Shown: positions 1 to 9,035, counted from the first letter of the stretch. The stretch: DNA of 64,000 nt from Kitasatospora azatica KCTC 9699 (GCF_000744785.1 NZ_JQMO01000003.1:868001-932000); one strand, 5' to 3'. Notes: generated by a model not told the origin, from the letters alone. Translations and numbers: made by a program.

Positions 1-723
1 CAACTTCCGTACCGTGCGGGCGGTCTGGTCGTCCGCCAGGAGGAACTCGGTGGCGCCGTGGCGGCGCGCCAGCTCCTCCTTCTCGGGGGTGACGTCCACC
101 GCGATGATCGGCCCGGCGCCGGCCAGCCGGGCCGCCTGCAGCACCGCCAGCCCGACTCCGCCGAGCCCGAAGACCACCACCGACTCGCCGGCCCGCACCC
201 GGGCCGCGTTGTGCACCGCGCCGTAGCCGGTGAGCACCGCGCAGCCGAGCAGTGCGGCCGAGGTCAGCGGCACCCCCTCGGGCAGCGGCAGCAGCGCCCG
301 CTCGCTGACCACGGTCTCCTCGGCGAAGGCGGCCACGCCCAGGCCCGGGTAGACGCCGGTGCCGTCGGCCAGCGCGCCGAAGGTCTCGCCGTAGCCGTCG
401 GCGGCCCGCTCGCAGAGCCACGGCTCGCCGATCGTGCAGAGGTGGCAGGCGCCGCAGGCGGGCGCCCAGTTGAGCACCACCGGATCGCCGATCCGGACCG
501 TGCTGACGCCTTCGCCGACGGCGACCACGGTGCCGGCGCCCTCGTGGCCGAGCACCACGGGGGTCGGGGTGCGCAGCACTCCGTTGGAGAGCGACAGGTC
601 GGAGTGGCAGACGCCGGCGGCGGCGAGCTTGACCCGGACCCGGCCGGGTCCGGGCTCGGGCAGCTCGATCTCGGTCAGTTCCAGCGGAGCGCCCACGGCA
701 GTGAGCAGGGCAGCGCGAACCAT
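1..723 (-). CDS. Zinc-dependent alcohol dehydrogenase, 3' end cut by window
   Basis: Medium-chain (class III-like) alcohol dehydrogenase; it oxidises an alcohol to an aldehyde with NAD. The 241 codons visible hold the GroES-like part: the catalytic-zinc cysteine in GVCHSDLS, the GHEGAGTV segment and the structural zinc loop starting GACHLCTIGEPWLC, followed by the Rossmann motif GLGGVGLAV. The C-terminus lies before base 1. The start ATG at 721-723 follows a short gap from the upstream aldehyde dehydrogenase, so it is the last visible gene of the minus-strand amine-catabolism operon. In that context it may oxidise the hydroxyl of a gamma-glutamylated amino alcohol or act on a free alcohol; the substrate cannot be read from sequence. 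Confidence 0.9.
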   Translation of the reverse strand, partial: MVRAALLTAVGAPLELTEIELPEPGPGRVRVKLAAAGVCHSDLSLSNGVLRTPTPVVLGHEGAGTVVAVGEGVSTVRIGDPVVLNWAPACGACHLCTIGEPWLCERAADGYGETFGALADGTGVYPGLGVAAFAEETVVSERALLPLPEGVPLTSAALLGCAVLTGYGAVHNAARVRAGESVVVFGLGGVGLAVLQAARLAGAGPIIAVDVTPEKEELARRHGATEFLLADDQTARTVRKL

Positions 724-752
724 GCTGATCCTTAGGGTTGAGGGTGACCGGC

Positions 753-2171
753 TCAGAACTGCAGCGACTTGGCCTGCAGGAACTCTTCCAGGCCGTGGCG
801 GCCCAGTTCCCGCCCGACCCCGGAGGCCTTGTAGCCGCCGAACGGGGCCAGCGGGTTGAACCGGCCGCCGTTGATGTCCAGTTGGCCGGCGTCCAGGCGG
901 CGGGCGAAGGCGACGGCGGTGGCCTCGTCGGCGGCCCAGACCCCGCCGGCCAGCCCGTACTGGGTGCCGTTGGCGAGCTCGAGGGCGTGCTCCTCGTCCC
1001 GGTAGGCGAGGATCGACAGCACCGGCCCGAAGATCTCCTCCTGGGCGACCGTCATCTCGGCGGTGACGTCGGCGAGCACGGTCGGCTGCACGTAGAAGCC
1101 GGTCGGCAGGTCGGCGGGCGCCTCCGGGCCGCCGGCGACCAGCCGGGCGCCCTGCTCGATCCCGGAGCGGATGTAGCCGCGGACGCGGTCGCGCTGTCCG
1201 GCGCTGACCAGCGGGCCGACCCGGGTCTCCGGCGAGGTCGGGTCGCCCGGACGGTACTTGGCGGCGGCCTTGGCGGCGATCGCCACGGCCTCCTCGTACT
1301 GTTCCTGGTGGACCAGCAGCCGGGTCCAGGCGGAGCAGGTCTGGCCCGAGTTGGCGAAGACGTTGGCCACGTTGACGTTGACCGCGCGGGCCAGGTCGGC
1401 GCCGGGCAGCACCACGTTGGCGGACTTGCCGCCGAGTTCGAGGGCCACCCGCTTGATGCCGCGCCCGGCCGTCTCGGCGATCGCGCGGCCGACGGCCGTG
1501 GAGCCGGTGAACGAGACCAGGTCCACCTCGGGGTGCTCGACCAGTGCCGCGCCGACCACCGTGCCCAGGCCGGTGACCAGGTTGAACACACCGGCCGGGA
1601 AGCCCGCCCGGTCCACCAGGCGGGCGAACAGCCGGGCCACCAGCGGGGTGTGCTCGGCGGGCTTGAGCACCACGGTGCAGCCTGCGGCCAGCGCCGGGAC
1701 CACCTTGGCGACGATCTGGTGCAGCGGGTAGTTCCACGGCGTGATCGCCGCGACCACCCCGGCCGGTTCGGCGTAGACGGTGGAGTTGCCCACCTTCTCC
1801 TCGAACCGGTAGTCGGCCAGGATCTCCAGGTAGGCGGAGGCCACCGCGACCGGCAGTGCGGCCTGGACGCCGGTGGCGAAGCCGATTGGGCAGCCGAGCT
1901 CGGCGACCACGGTCTCGGCGATCTCCTGCTGGTGGGCCGCGAGCCCGTCGCGCAGCCGGGTGAGTGCGGCCAGCCGCTGTTCGGGGCTACTGGCGCCCCA
2001 GGCGCGGGCGGCGGCGCGGGCCGCGCGCACGGCGGCGTCGACATCGGCGGTGGTCCCGGCCGGCACGGTGGCGATCACCTGCTCGGTCGCCGGGTCCACC
2101 ACCTCCAGCGCGCCGCCGCCGAGGGAGGGCTGCCAGACGCCGCCGATGTACTGGTCCGCATGCTGCTGCAC
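753..2171 (-). CDS. NAD-dependent aldehyde dehydrogenase
   Basis: Aldehyde dehydrogenase of normal length (472 aa), oxidising an aldehyde to its acid. Visible active-site elements are the oxyanion Asn in TPWNYP (about residue 147), the cofactor Lys in TVVLKPAE (170), FTGSTAVG, the general base Glu in ELGGKSAN (245) and the nucleophile Cys in NSGQTCSAW (279). It is the second of two aldehyde dehydrogenases in the same minus-strand operon, after the SDR gene, with a 123-bp gap upstream. The family members nearest in look are amino-aldehyde/betaine-aldehyde type, so a role on a glutamylated or amino aldehyde made by its neighbours is likely but inferred. Confidence 0.92.
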   Translation of the reverse strand: MQQHADQYIGGVWQPSLGGGALEVVDPATEQVIATVPAGTTADVDAAVRAARAAARAWGASSPEQRLAALTRLRDGLAAHQQEIAETVVAELGCPIGFATGVQAALPVAVASAYLEILADYRFEEKVGNSTVYAEPAGVVAAITPWNYPLHQIVAKVVPALAAGCTVVLKPAEHTPLVARLFARLVDRAGFPAGVFNLVTGLGTVVGAALVEHPEVDLVSFTGSTAVGRAIAETAGRGIKRVALELGGKSANVVLPGADLARAVNVNVANVFANSGQTCSAWTRLLVHQEQYEEAVAIAAKAAAKYRPGDPTSPETRVGPLVSAGQRDRVRGYIRSGIEQGARLVAGGPEAPADLPTGFYVQPTVLADVTAEMTVAQEEIFGPVLSILAYRDEEHALELANGTQYGLAGGVWAADEATAVAFARRLDAGQLDINGGRFNPLAPFGGYKASGVGRELGRHGLEEFLQAKSLQF

Positions 2172-2294
2172 AGCTGGTCCTCTCCTCGCACTGCCACCGG
2201 GGCTTTAACTATCAGCGCTGGTTAAAGCCCCGGTCCCCCGCACGCGCAAGGACCCCGTCAGACTACAGCGAGTGACCAACCGTGCAGCGGGTGA

Positions 2295-3068
2295 CTAGCC
2301 GAACTCCGGGGTGACGTACGCCCCCGAGATGCCCCCGTCCACCAGGAAGGTGTTGGCGGTCATGAAGGAGGAGTCGTCGCTGGCCAGGAACGCCACCGCG
2401 GCCGCGATCTCCTCCGGCTCGGCGAACCGGCCCAGCGGGATGTGCACCAGGCGGCGGGCGGCCCGCTCCGGGTCCTTGGCGAACAGCTCCTGCAGCAGCG
2501 GGGTGTTCACCGGCCCCGGGCAGAGCGCGTTGACCCGGATCCCCTCGCGGGCGAACTGCACGCCCAGCTCGCGCGACATCGACAGCACCCCGCCCTTGGA
2601 GGCGCTGTAGGAGATCTGCGAGGTGGCGGCGCCCATCACGGCCACGAAGGAGGCCGTGTTGATGATCGAGCCCTTGCCCTGGCGCTGCATGTGCGGGATG
2701 GCGTACTTGCAGCAGAGGTAGACGCTGGTCAGGTTGACGTCCTGGACCCGCTTCCAGGCCTCCAGGCCGGTGGTCAGGATCGAGTCGTCGTCGGGCGGCG
2801 AGATGCCGGCGTTGTTGAAGGTGATGTCCAGGCTGCCGTAGGTGTCCACGGCCGTCTGGTACATCGCCTTCACGGCCTCCTCGTCAGTGACGTCGGCCTG
2901 GATGAACAGGCCGCCGACCTCGTCGGCAACGGCCTTGCCGGAGCGCTCGTCCAGGTCCACGCAGACGACCTTGGCGCCCTCGGCGGCGAACCGACGCGCG
3001 GTGGCCAGGCCGATTCCACTGCCGGCACCGGTGATGACGGCCACCCGGCCGTCGAGGCGGTTGGTCAT
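2295..3068 (-). CDS. SDR family oxidoreductase
   Basis: Classical short-chain dehydrogenase of 257 aa, full length. The Rossmann glycine motif TGAGSGIG lies at 13-20, NNAG at 85-88 and the catalytic Ser140, Tyr154 and Lys158 in YSASK are all present. Asp38 after the second strand favours NAD over NADP. The start is the ATG at 3066-3068; a much longer open frame continuing into the aldehyde dehydrogenase is a chance extension. It lies 5 bp after the upstream aldehyde dehydrogenase stop and is part of the operon. It could supply the alcohol-to-aldehyde step for a hydroxyl-bearing substrate. Annotation as 3-oxoacyl-ACP reductase would be an over-call from family similarity. Confidence 0.9.
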   Translation of the reverse strand: MTNRLDGRVAVITGAGSGIGLATARRFAAEGAKVVCVDLDERSGKAVADEVGGLFIQADVTDEEAVKAMYQTAVDTYGSLDITFNNAGISPPDDDSILTTGLEAWKRVQDVNLTSVYLCCKYAIPHMQRQGKGSIINTASFVAVMGAATSQISYSASKGGVLSMSRELGVQFAREGIRVNALCPGPVNTPLLQELFAKDPERAARRLVHIPLGRFAEPEEIAAAVAFLASDDSSFMTANTFLVDGGISGAYVTPEFG

Positions 3069-3073
3069 TGTTC

Positions 3074-4441
3074 CTACTCCTCCGTGGAGATGAAGACGTT
3101 CTTGGTTTCGGTGAATGCGTTGAGGGCGTCCGGGCCGAGCTCCCGGCCCAGGCCGGACTGCTTGAACCCGCCGAACGGGGTGGTGTAGCGCACCGAGGAG
3201 TGCGAGTTGACCGAGAGATTGCCCGCCTCCACCCCGCGCGCCACCCGCAGCGCCCGGCCGAGGTCGCGGGTCCAGATCGAGCCGGACAGGCCGTACTCGG
3301 TGGTGTTGGCGATCCGCAGCGCGTCGGCCTCGTCGGTGAACGGCACCACGGTGACCACCGGGCCGAAGATCTCCTCGGTGAAGACTCGGGAGTGCTGGTC
3401 CACCGGGGCCAGCACGGTCGGCGGGAACCAGAAGCCCTTGCCGTCCGGAACGCTGCCCTGCAGGTGGACCGAGGCGCCGTCGAGGTAGCTCGACACCCGG
3501 GCGTGCTGCGCGGCGGAGATCAACGGGCCCATCTCCGTGGCCTCGTCCCGCGGGTCGCCGACCTTGACGCCCAGCACCGCAGGCTCCAGCAGCGTCAGGA
3601 ACTCCTCGAAGACGCTCTGCTGCACCAGGATCCGCGAGCGCGCGCAGCAGTCCTGCCCGGCGTTGTCGAAGACCGCGTACGGCGCGGTGGCGGCCGCCTT
3701 GGCGAGGTCGGCGTCGGCGAAGACGATGTTGGCGCTCTTGCCGCCCAGTTCCAGGGTCACCGCCTTGACCTGCTCGGCGCAGCCCGCCGCGATCTCCTTG
3801 CCGACCCGGGTGGAGCCGGTGAAGACCACCTTGCGCACGTCCGGGTGGGTGACGAAGCGCCGCCCGACCACCGGGCCGTGGCCCGGCAGCACCTGCAGCA
3901 CCCCTTCCGGGATGCCGGCCTGCAGGGCGAGTTCGGCCAGTCGCAGCGCGGTCAGCGGGGTCAGCTCGGCGGGCTTGAGGACCACCGTGTTGCCGGCCGC
4001 GAGCGCGGGGGCCAGGCCCCAGGCGGCGATCGGCATCGGGAAGTTCCACGGCACGATGATGCCGACCACGCCCAGCGGTTCCTGGAAGGTGAGGTCGATG
4101 CCGCCCGCCACCGGGATCTGCCGGCCGAACAGCCGCTCGGGGGCGGCCGCGTAGTACTCGATCACGTCCCGGGCGTTGCCCGCCTCCCAGCGGGCGTTGC
4201 CGATGGTGTGGCCGGCGTTGGCCACCTCCAGCTGGGCGAGCTGCTCGCGCTCGGCGTCCACGGCGGTGGCGAAGGCCCGCAGCAGCCGGGCCCGGTCGGC
4301 GGGGCTGACCCGGCGCCAGCTCTCGAAGGCGGTCTTGGCCCGGGCGATGGCGGCGTCGGTCTCGGCCAGGTCGGCCATCGCCACCTTCTCGATCACCTCC
4401 TCGGTGGCCGGGTTGACGACCTCGAACTCGGTCATGGTCAC
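3074..4441 (-). CDS. NAD-dependent aldehyde dehydrogenase (PuuC-like position)
   Basis: Aldehyde dehydrogenase, 455 aa. Asn in VPWNFP (about 133), Lys156 in VVLKPAE, FTGSTRVG, base Glu231 in ELGGKSAN and nucleophile Cys265 in AGQDCCARSR are visible; two adjacent cysteines occur at the active site. The GTG at 4439-4441 overlaps the TGA of the upstream amidotransferase as GTGA; an in-frame ATG at 4433-4435 is the alternative. Sitting directly after the ligase and amidotransferase genes it is the best candidate to oxidise the gamma-glutamyl-amino aldehyde to the gamma-glutamyl acid, equivalent to PuuC in the putrescine route. Confidence 0.92.
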   Translation of the reverse strand: MTMTEFEVVNPATEEVIEKVAMADLAETDAAIARAKTAFESWRRVSPADRARLLRAFATAVDAEREQLAQLEVANAGHTIGNARWEAGNARDVIEYYAAAPERLFGRQIPVAGGIDLTFQEPLGVVGIIVPWNFPMPIAAWGLAPALAAGNTVVLKPAELTPLTALRLAELALQAGIPEGVLQVLPGHGPVVGRRFVTHPDVRKVVFTGSTRVGKEIAAGCAEQVKAVTLELGGKSANIVFADADLAKAAATAPYAVFDNAGQDCCARSRILVQQSVFEEFLTLLEPAVLGVKVGDPRDEATEMGPLISAAQHARVSSYLDGASVHLQGSVPDGKGFWFPPTVLAPVDQHSRVFTEEIFGPVVTVVPFTDEADALRIANTTEYGLSGSIWTRDLGRALRVARGVEAGNLSVNSHSSVRYTTPFGGFKQSGLGRELGPDALNAFTETKNVFISTEE

Positions 4442-5151
4442 GCTGCTTTCTCCTCAAGGCAGTTGACGAAGGCTCGGAAGAGTCGCGGGTCCTCGGGGTC
4501 GGCCTCCGGATGCCACTGGACACCGAGCGCGAAGCGGGCGCCGGGCAGTTCCAGGGCCTCCACGGTGCCGTCGGCGCTCCAGGCCACCGGGCGCAGGCCG
4601 TCGCCGATCCGGTCCGCCGCCTGGTGGTGGTAGCAGAGCACCTCGGCCTGCTCGCCGAGGATCTCGGCCAGCCCGGACTGCTCCGCCACCGTCACGGTGC
4701 GGCGGTGGAAGACGGCCGGGGCCACCTGGTGGCTCTCCTCGCCGATCCGTTCCGGCAGGTGCTGGACCAGCGAGCCGCCGAGCGCCACGTTGAGCACCTG
4801 CAGGCCGCGGCAGACGCCGAGCACCGGCAGGTCGGCGGCAATGGCGGCCCGGGTCAGCTCGAACTCCCAGGCGTCGCGCAGCTCGTGCGGCGCGCCGGTG
4901 CGCGAGTGCGGCTCGGCCTGGTAGCGGGCCGGGTCCACATCGGGCCCGCCGGCCAGCACCAGCCCGTCCAGCCGGCTCAGCAGCGCCTGCGGGGAGCCGC
5001 CGGGCTGCGGCGGCAGCAGCACCGGGGTGCCACCGGCCGCCGTCACCGCGTCCACGTACAACTGCGGGATCAGCGCGGCCGGTTGCTGCCAGACGCCCCA
5101 GGACGCCTGCTCCAGGTAGCTGGTGATCCCCACCAGCGGGCGAGCCGTCAC
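4438..5151 (-). CDS. Class I glutamine amidotransferase, gamma-glutamyl hydrolase (PuuD-like)
   Basis: Stand-alone class I amidotransferase fold of the gamma-glutamyl-gamma-aminobutyrate hydrolase type (peptidase C26), 237 aa. The nucleophile Cys114 sits in GVCRGLQ and the His-Glu pair in QWHPEAD near the C-terminus; the oxyanion-side LAGGPDVDP is at about 66-74. Expected to remove glutamate from the oxidised gamma-glutamylated product, closing the pathway. The GTG start at 5149-5151 overlaps the preceding ligase stop (GTGA), and its own stop overlaps the next gene the same way, so translation is coupled. The open frame reaching to 6189 upstream is a shadow of the ligase gene. Confidence 0.9.
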   Translation of the reverse strand: MTARPLVGITSYLEQASWGVWQQPAALIPQLYVDAVTAAGGTPVLLPPQPGGSPQALLSRLDGLVLAGGPDVDPARYQAEPHSRTGAPHELRDAWEFELTRAAIAADLPVLGVCRGLQVLNVALGGSLVQHLPERIGEESHQVAPAVFHRRTVTVAEQSGLAEILGEQAEVLCYHHQAADRIGDGLRPVAWSADGTVEALELPGARFALGVQWHPEADPEDPRLFRAFVNCLEEKAA

Positions 5152-6506
5152 AGCCGCTCGAATCCGCGGCGCCGCTCCCAGTCGGTGACCGCCGCGTCGA
5201 AGGCGGCCAGTTCGACCCGGCCGGCGTGCGTGTAGTGCCGGACCACGTCCTTGCCGAGGGCCTGCGCGGCCACCTCGCTGGCCTCGAACAGGGTGATCGC
5301 GTCGCGCAGCGTGGCGGGCACCCGGGGCGCGTCGGAGGCGTACGCGTTGCCGGTGAACTCCGGCTCCAGCTCGAGCTGTTGCTCGATACCGTGGAGTCCG
5401 GCGGCGATCAGTGCGGCCACCGCCAGGTACGGGTTGACGTCGCCGCCGGGCACCCGGTTCTCGAACCGCAGCGACTGTCCGTGGCCGACCACCCGCAGCG
5501 CGCAGGTCCGGTTGTCCCGGCCCCAGGCGATCGCGGTCGGCGCGAAACTGCCGGGCACGTACCGCTTGTAGGAGTTGATGGTGGGCGCGAGCAGCAGCGC
5601 GAACTCCGCCTGGCAGGCCAACTGCCCGGCCAGGAAGTGCTCCATGGTCCGGGAGAAGCCGTTCGGGCCGTCTCCGGCCATCACCGGCGCGCCGGCCGCG
5701 TCGCGCAGGCTCAGGTGGATGTGGCAGGAGTTGCCCTCGCGCTCGTTGAACTTGGCCATGAAGGTCAGGCTGACCCCGTCCTGGGCGGCGATCTCCTTGG
5801 CGCCGGTCTTGTAGACCACGTGGTCGTCGCAGGAGATCAGCGCCTCGGCGTACTTGAAGGCGATCTCGTGCTGGCCGAGGTTGCACTCGCCCTTGGCCGA
5901 CTCGACGGTGAGCCCGGCGCCGGCCATCTCGTTGCGGATCCGGCGCAGCAGCGGTTCGATCCGGGCGGTGCCGAGGATCGAGTAGTCCACGTTGTACTGG
6001 TTGACCGGGGTGAGCTGCCGGTAGTCCTTCTCCCAGGCCTGCTCGTAGCTGTCCTTGAAGACGATGAACTCCAACTCGGTGCCCACATAGGCCCGCCAGC
6101 CGTACTCGGCGAGCCGGTCCAGCTGCCGGCGCAGGATCTGCCGGGGCGAGACGGAGACCGGTGTGCCGTCCTGGCGGGCCAGGTCGCACTGGACCATCGC
6201 GGTGGCCGGGTGCCAGGGGACCATCCGCAGGGTGGCCAGGTCGGGCACCATCACCAGGTCGCCGTAGCCGCTCTCCCAGGAGGAGACCTCGTAGCCGTCC
6301 ACGGTGTTCATCTCGACGTCCACGGCCAGCAGGTAGCCGCAGCCCTCGGCGGCGTGCTCGACCACGTCGCTGAGGAAGTAGTCGGCCGCCAGCCGCTTGC
6401 CCTGCAGGCGGCCCTGCATGTCGGTGATCGCCAGCACCACGGTGTCGATGCTGCCGTCGGCGACGCGCGCGCGGAGCTGATCAAGTGTCAGCCGGGCGCT
6501 GCTCAT
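5148..6506 (-). CDS. Glutamine-synthetase-like gamma-glutamyl-amine ligase (GlnA3/GlnA4/PuuA type)
   Basis: Glutamine synthetase family protein, 452 aa, of the divergent GlnA3/GlnA4/PuuA group that ligates glutamate to an amine rather than ammonia. Metal and ATP-site motifs are present: GTELEFIVF, ECNLGQHEIAFKY, GNSCHIHLSL, the NSYKRYVPGSFAP loop and NRTCALRVVG; the Tyr adenylylation site of housekeeping GlnA is not seen. In Streptomyces the characterised members act on polyamines (GlnA2, GlnA3) or ethanolamine (GlnA4). The operon has no FAD-dependent amine oxidase (PuuB) but does have alcohol dehydrogenase and SDR genes, which I infer fits an amino alcohol better than a diamine. ATG start at 6504-6506 overlaps the permease stop as TGATG. 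Confidence 0.9.
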   Translation of the reverse strand: MSSARLTLDQLRARVADGSIDTVVLAITDMQGRLQGKRLAADYFLSDVVEHAAEGCGYLLAVDVEMNTVDGYEVSSWESGYGDLVMVPDLATLRMVPWHPATAMVQCDLARQDGTPVSVSPRQILRRQLDRLAEYGWRAYVGTELEFIVFKDSYEQAWEKDYRQLTPVNQYNVDYSILGTARIEPLLRRIRNEMAGAGLTVESAKGECNLGQHEIAFKYAEALISCDDHVVYKTGAKEIAAQDGVSLTFMAKFNEREGNSCHIHLSLRDAAGAPVMAGDGPNGFSRTMEHFLAGQLACQAEFALLLAPTINSYKRYVPGSFAPTAIAWGRDNRTCALRVVGHGQSLRFENRVPGGDVNPYLAVAALIAAGLHGIEQQLELEPEFTGNAYASDAPRVPATLRDAITLFEASEVAAQALGKDVVRHYTHAGRVELAAFDAAVTDWERRRGFERL

Positions 6507-8071
6507 CAGTGGTTCTCCTCGGGGGTAGGTGCGGGCAGGTGGATCTCAGCTTCCTGGACGCGAGGCCCGGTGAACCAGTGGCGCGCTGAGGCAAGCCACC
6601 AGATCCCGGCGAAACCGATCACCACGGCGATCGCGACACAGGTGTAGTTGAAGTTGACGACCGTGATCGGGCTGACCGTGGGCAGCATGAAGAGCACCGT
6701 GATCAGTGCGGTCCAACCGACCGCGATCAGGCCGATCGGCCGGCTCCAGCGGCCCAGGTGCCAGGGGCCGCGCTCGAACTGCTCACCCTGGCGCAGCCGT
6801 AGGAAGACCGGGATGATGTAGGAGAGGTAGAGCCCGATCACCGAGACCGAGGTGACGGCGGCGAAGGCGGTGGAGTTCCACAGCGCGGGCAGGCCGAGCA
6901 GGAAGGCGCCACCGGTGCCCAGCCAGATCGCGTTGGTCGGGGTCTGGGTCCGCTTGTCGATCCGGTGCCAGAGCCTGGATCCGGGCAGCGCGCCGTCTCG
7001 CGAGAAGGCGTACACCATACGGGAGTTGGCAGTGACCGAGGCCATCCCGCAGAAGAACTGGGCGCCGATCACGATCAGCAGCAGCAGTTCCGCGCCGTTG
7101 GTGCCGATCGCGTCCAGGAAGATCTGCGCGGGCGGCACGCCGGTGGAGCTGCCCAGCTCTCCGCTGTAGTCCTGGATCGCGAAGGTCAGCCCGAACAGCA
7201 GGATCCAGCCGGCCACCAGCGAGACCACGATCGAGTTGACGATCCCGCGCGGTCCGGAGCGGGCCGCGTCCCGGGTCTCCTCGGTCATGTGCGCGGAGGC
7301 GTCGTAGCCGGTCAGCGTGTACTGGGCGAGCAGCAGACCGAGCAGCCCGACGTAGAAGGAGCTGTGGAAGCCGGTCTCGTTGACGAACTTGCCGAAGACG
7401 AAGGAGGCCGAGGCGTGGTGGTGCGGCAGCAGGACCAGCGCACCGACGATGACCAGCACGCCGACCAGGTGCCACCAGACGCTGACGGTGTTGAGGACGG
7501 CCACCAGCCGCACCCCGAAGCTGTTGAGCAGCCCGTGCAGCAGCAGGATCACCGCGAAGATCTCCACCGTGTGCGGGGCGCTGGCGGTGAAGCCGAACCT
7601 CAGGTCGAGCAGCGCGTTGGTGAAGGTGGCGGCGCCGTAGTCGACGCTCGCGGTGACCGCGACCTGGCCGAGGAAGTTGAACCAGCCGGTGAACCAGCTG
7701 TACGCGGGCGCGTTGCCGCGGGCCAGCTTGGCCGCCCAGAAGTAGAGGCCGCCGGCGGTCGGGAAGGCGGAGCAGATCTCGGCCATCGCCAGACCCACGC
7801 AGAGGGTCATCAGGCCGACCAGCGGCCAGCCCCAGGTGATCATCGCGGGGCCGCCGGTGGTCATGCCGAAGCCGTAGAGGGTCAGACAGCCGGACAGGAT
7901 CGAGACGATCGAGAAGGAGACGGCGAAGTTGGAGAAGCCGGAGAGCGAGCGGGCCAGCTCCTGGGTGTAGCCCAGCTCGCGGAGCCGCTGTTCGTCGGCG
8001 GTGACAGCGGGGGTGGTCGGCGGCAACACGCTGGTGCCGGCCTGGTCGACGGGACGGTGATCGGGAGACAT
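6506..8071 (-). CDS. APC-family amino acid/amine permease
   Basis: Integral membrane permease of 521 aa with about 12 hydrophobic segments, of the amino acid/choline transporter branch of the APC superfamily (GABA- and choline-permease-like). A soluble N-terminal stretch of about 45 residues precedes the first helix; the segment LARSLSGFSNFAVSFSIVSI is typical of this branch, as is HMTEETRDAARSGPRGIV between helices. First gene of the minus-strand operon, directly followed by the gamma-glutamyl ligase, so it probably imports the amine that is glutamylated. The ATG at 8069-8071 was chosen; the open frame extends to 8353 but through the promoter region. Confidence 0.9.
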   Translation of the reverse strand: MSPDHRPVDQAGTSVLPPTTPAVTADEQRLRELGYTQELARSLSGFSNFAVSFSIVSILSGCLTLYGFGMTTGGPAMITWGWPLVGLMTLCVGLAMAEICSAFPTAGGLYFWAAKLARGNAPAYSWFTGWFNFLGQVAVTASVDYGAATFTNALLDLRFGFTASAPHTVEIFAVILLLHGLLNSFGVRLVAVLNTVSVWWHLVGVLVIVGALVLLPHHHASASFVFGKFVNETGFHSSFYVGLLGLLLAQYTLTGYDASAHMTEETRDAARSGPRGIVNSIVVSLVAGWILLFGLTFAIQDYSGELGSSTGVPPAQIFLDAIGTNGAELLLLIVIGAQFFCGMASVTANSRMVYAFSRDGALPGSRLWHRIDKRTQTPTNAIWLGTGGAFLLGLPALWNSTAFAAVTSVSVIGLYLSYIIPVFLRLRQGEQFERGPWHLGRWSRPIGLIAVGWTALITVLFMLPTVSPITVVNFNYTCVAIAVVIGFAGIWWLASARHWFTGPRVQEAEIHLPAPTPEENH

Positions 8072-8124
8072 GCGCACCCCTGGGGGTTCGGTGGGGGATC
8101 CGAAACGTGCGCCCACGGCACTGT

Positions 8125-8162
8125 GGTACTTCAATGGCCCGGAACCAGACCATTGACGTACC
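8125..8162. promoter_or_regulatory. Inverted repeat in divergent promoter, candidate GntR operator
   Basis: Two 13-bp arms, GGTACTTCAATGG at 8125-8137 and CCATTGACGTACC at 8150-8162, are inverted copies with one mismatch, separated by 12 bp. The site lies 54 bp upstream of the permease start and 85 bp upstream of the divergent GntR regulator, exactly where a shared operator would be expected. Confidence 0.6.
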
Positions 8163-8246
8163 GCGCATGTTTTCGCCTCGGGAGTCACCACGTCAAGGGG
8201 GTCGAGGCAGTGATCAGAACAGCTCGCACCTCGGTACGATTCGCCC

Positions 8247-8981
8247 GTGGACCCAACGGGCAGCGTGGACTGGCAGGGCGGCGCGATCTTCCGCCCCGTC
8301 CGGACCGGCAATGCCTTCGAGGAGACCGTCGAGCGGATCCTGGAGGCCGTCAAGCTCGGCGTCTTCGGCTACGGCGACCGCCTGCCGCCCGAGCGCGCGC
8401 TGGCCGCCCGGCTCGGCGTCAGCCGCGAGACGCTGCGCGAGGCACTGCAGTCGCTGCAGGTGGCCGGCTGCGTGGAGTCCCGCCGCGGTCGCTACGGCGG
8501 CACCTTCGTCACCTACCGGCTGCCCCCGCCCGACCTCGGTGAACTGCGCCGGGCCGTGCAGGACATGGGCGCCGAACTGGAGGACGCGCTGACCTACCGC
8601 CTGGTCCTGGAGACCGGCGCCGCCGAGCAGGCCGCCCGGCGCGAGCTGACCGAGGAGCAGCGGGTCCATCTGGCGCAGCGGCTCGCCGAGCTGGAGGGCG
8701 CCGCCACCGAGGAGTACCGCCAGCTGGACTCCCGCTTCCACCTCGCGATCGCCGAACTGACCGGCTCGCACTCGCTGGCCGCCGGGATCGCCGAGAGCCG
8801 GATGCGGCTGAACGACCTGCTGAACGCGATCCCGGTGCTGGAGCGCAACATCGAGCACGCCTCGCAGCAGCACCGGGCGATGGTGGAGGCGATCCTGGCC
8901 GGCGACGTGGCGGCCGCCCGCCGCGCCACCGAGGAGCACCTGGAGGGGACGGCCGCGCTGCTGCGCGGCTTCCTGGGCTGA
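8247..8981 (+). CDS. FadR-type GntR family transcriptional regulator (FCD domain)
   Basis: DNA-binding regulator, 244 aa. An N-terminal winged helix (about residues 20-80) shows the GntR pattern GDRLPPERALAARLGVSRET followed by the wing ESRRGRYGGTFV; the C-terminal two thirds is an all-helical FCD domain with metal/ligand-type positions (D...H in RQLDSRFHLAIAEL and H in HASQQHRAMVEAI). GTG start at 8247. It is transcribed divergently from the permease-ligase operon across a 175-bp gap containing a strong inverted repeat, so it most likely controls that operon, probably as a repressor relieved by the amine or a glutamylated intermediate. Confidence 0.9.
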   Translation: MDPTGSVDWQGGAIFRPVRTGNAFEETVERILEAVKLGVFGYGDRLPPERALAARLGVSRETLREALQSLQVAGCVESRRGRYGGTFVTYRLPPPDLGELRRAVQDMGAELEDALTYRLVLETGAAEQAARRELTEEQRVHLAQRLAELEGAATEEYRQLDSRFHLAIAELTGSHSLAAGIAESRMRLNDLLNAIPVLERNIEHASQQHRAMVEAILAGDVAAARRATEEHLEGTAALLRGFLG

Positions 8982-9035
8982 CCGACGTGCTCGGGCCTAC
9001 CTGCTGCGGCCTGGCTGGGACCTGGTTGCCGGGGC

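Noticed and set aside
3068..4633. 521-codon plus-strand open frame
   Set aside because: Exactly antisense to an aldehyde dehydrogenase with intact catalytic residues; composition is that of a shadow frame.
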